Source: Rhizobium sp. 11515TR (lineage in GTDB: Bacteria; Pseudomonadota; Alphaproteobacteria; Rhizobiales; Rhizobiaceae). Taken from it: a stretch of DNA of 64,000 nucleotides. Made by a program: the position numbers and the translations under genes. This document shows positions 63,691-64,000 of this stretch, piece by piece. The notes beneath the pieces are model-generated. The model was not told the origin of the DNA and searched no databases. It saw only the letters and a program-made list of their open reading frames with translations. The stretch lies in the NCBI RefSeq assembly GCF_002277895.1, contig NZ_CP022998.1:1717501-1781500 (forward strand). Direction: 5' to 3'. The number at the start of each line of letters is the position of its first letter. Positions within the stretch are counted from its first letter, which is position 1.

Positions 63691-64000
63691 TTATCTCCGG
63701 GCGAGCACCCCGGTCGAAAGTGCCACCCCAAGTCCAGTGACGATTGCGGCTGCAATGCCCGCCATTCCGATTTCCTCGCCGAGCAGAAAGCCGCCGCCGA
63801 TCGTGGCAAGAACAGGGGTGATGGCGGTGAAGGCTGCGGCCTGCGTGCCACCGAGAGCCTGGACAGCAAGACCATAGGCAAGCGTGGCGGCAAGACCTGA
63901 TAACAGCCCTTGGCTGACGATCTGCAGACCGATTTCCGGTAGCGGCACCGAGGCAAGCGAGCTGCCGAAGACAGCGGCCAGTCCGACATGGATCAGGAAC
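63691..64000 (-). CDS. EamA/DMT-family transporter, C-terminal part, cut by window edge
   Basis: About 103 codons of a drug/metabolite-type transporter are visible. The hydrophobic segments LAATLAYGLAVQALGG, AAFTAITPVLATIGGGFLLGEEIG and MAGIAAAIVTGLGVAL correspond to the last helices of the second EamA repeat, including the late conserved LGE. The gene continues beyond 64000; a GTG near 63948 is only an internal Val codon. Substrate unknown. Confidence 0.8.
   Translation of the reverse strand, partial: FLIHVGLAAVFGSSLASVPLPEIGLQIVSQGLLSGLAATLAYGLAVQALGGTQAAAFTAITPVLATIGGGFLLGEEIGMAGIAAAIVTGLGVALSTGVLARR

Noticed and set aside
1..64000. Prophage, transposon, CRISPR or large biosynthetic cluster
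   Set aside because: No transposase, integrase, phage structural gene, Cas gene, spaced direct-repeat array or multi-enzyme cluster is encoded in the window.

Overview
The window looks like chromosomal DNA of a Rhizobium species or a close relative (Rhizobiales). The evidence is the high GC content and the gene set: a complete Mrp/Pha antiporter operon, a MucR/Ros zinc-finger regulator, DivJ-like and PleC-like cell-cycle kinases, a feuN-feuP-feuQ locus, the cycHJKL cytochrome c operon next to degP, GlnE, and DUF families typical of Alphaproteobacteria. There is no prophage, no insertion sequence, no CRISPR array and no rRNA or tRNA that I can support. Most of it reads as core genome, with a toxin-antitoxin pair near each end.

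Layout. 1-7.5 kb: the C-terminally cut selO gene, a ParDE-type pair, a DUF1697 protein, oligopeptidase B, a secreted DUF930 protein, a CbpA/CbpM-like chaperone pair and a polysaccharide deacetylase. 7.6-11.3 kb: an AI-2E family transporter, a two-domain VOC protein preceded by a long hairpin leader, a hemolysin III family protein and a secreted hypothetical. 11.6-17.6 kb: mrpABCDEFG, seven overlapping membrane genes. 18.1-26.7 kb: mucR, sufE, a DUF5330 protein, a DivJ-like kinase, a peptidoglycan-binding protein, a coupled small membrane protein plus DUF2336 pair, small conserved-looking proteins (one behind a strongly structured leader), and a DUF1214/DUF1254 pair. 27-34 kb: a class A penicillin-binding protein, small housekeeping genes, feuNPQ and a lipoprotein.

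34.2-38.3 kb is the cytochrome c maturation operon ccmI-ccmE-ccmF-ccmH. Its ccmF is split by a one-base deletion in a run of C. 38.4-45.4 kb: the protease degP, an OmpR-type response regulator and sensor kinase pair, and glnE. 45.4-50.6 kb (minus strand): PleC-like kinase and aminopeptidase N. 51-54.8 kb: a TTG-started protein with two possible winged helices, two tandem small ORFs with a promoter, an atypical uracil-DNA glycosylase and an Hsp70-like protein. 55-59.3 kb: an RND efflux pump (adaptor plus permease). 59.7-64 kb: an atypical SDR, ETF-ubiquinone oxidoreductase, a GNAT acetyltransferase, VapBC and the C-terminal part of an EamA transporter.

The most unusual signals are the ccmF frameshift, the folded leader at 25.1-25.27 kb whose last stem would hide the ribosome binding site of a 55-residue protein, the long stem-loop leader of the VOC gene, two related two-hairpin intergenic repeats, and enzymes with substituted signature motifs (SDR, UDG, deacetylase).
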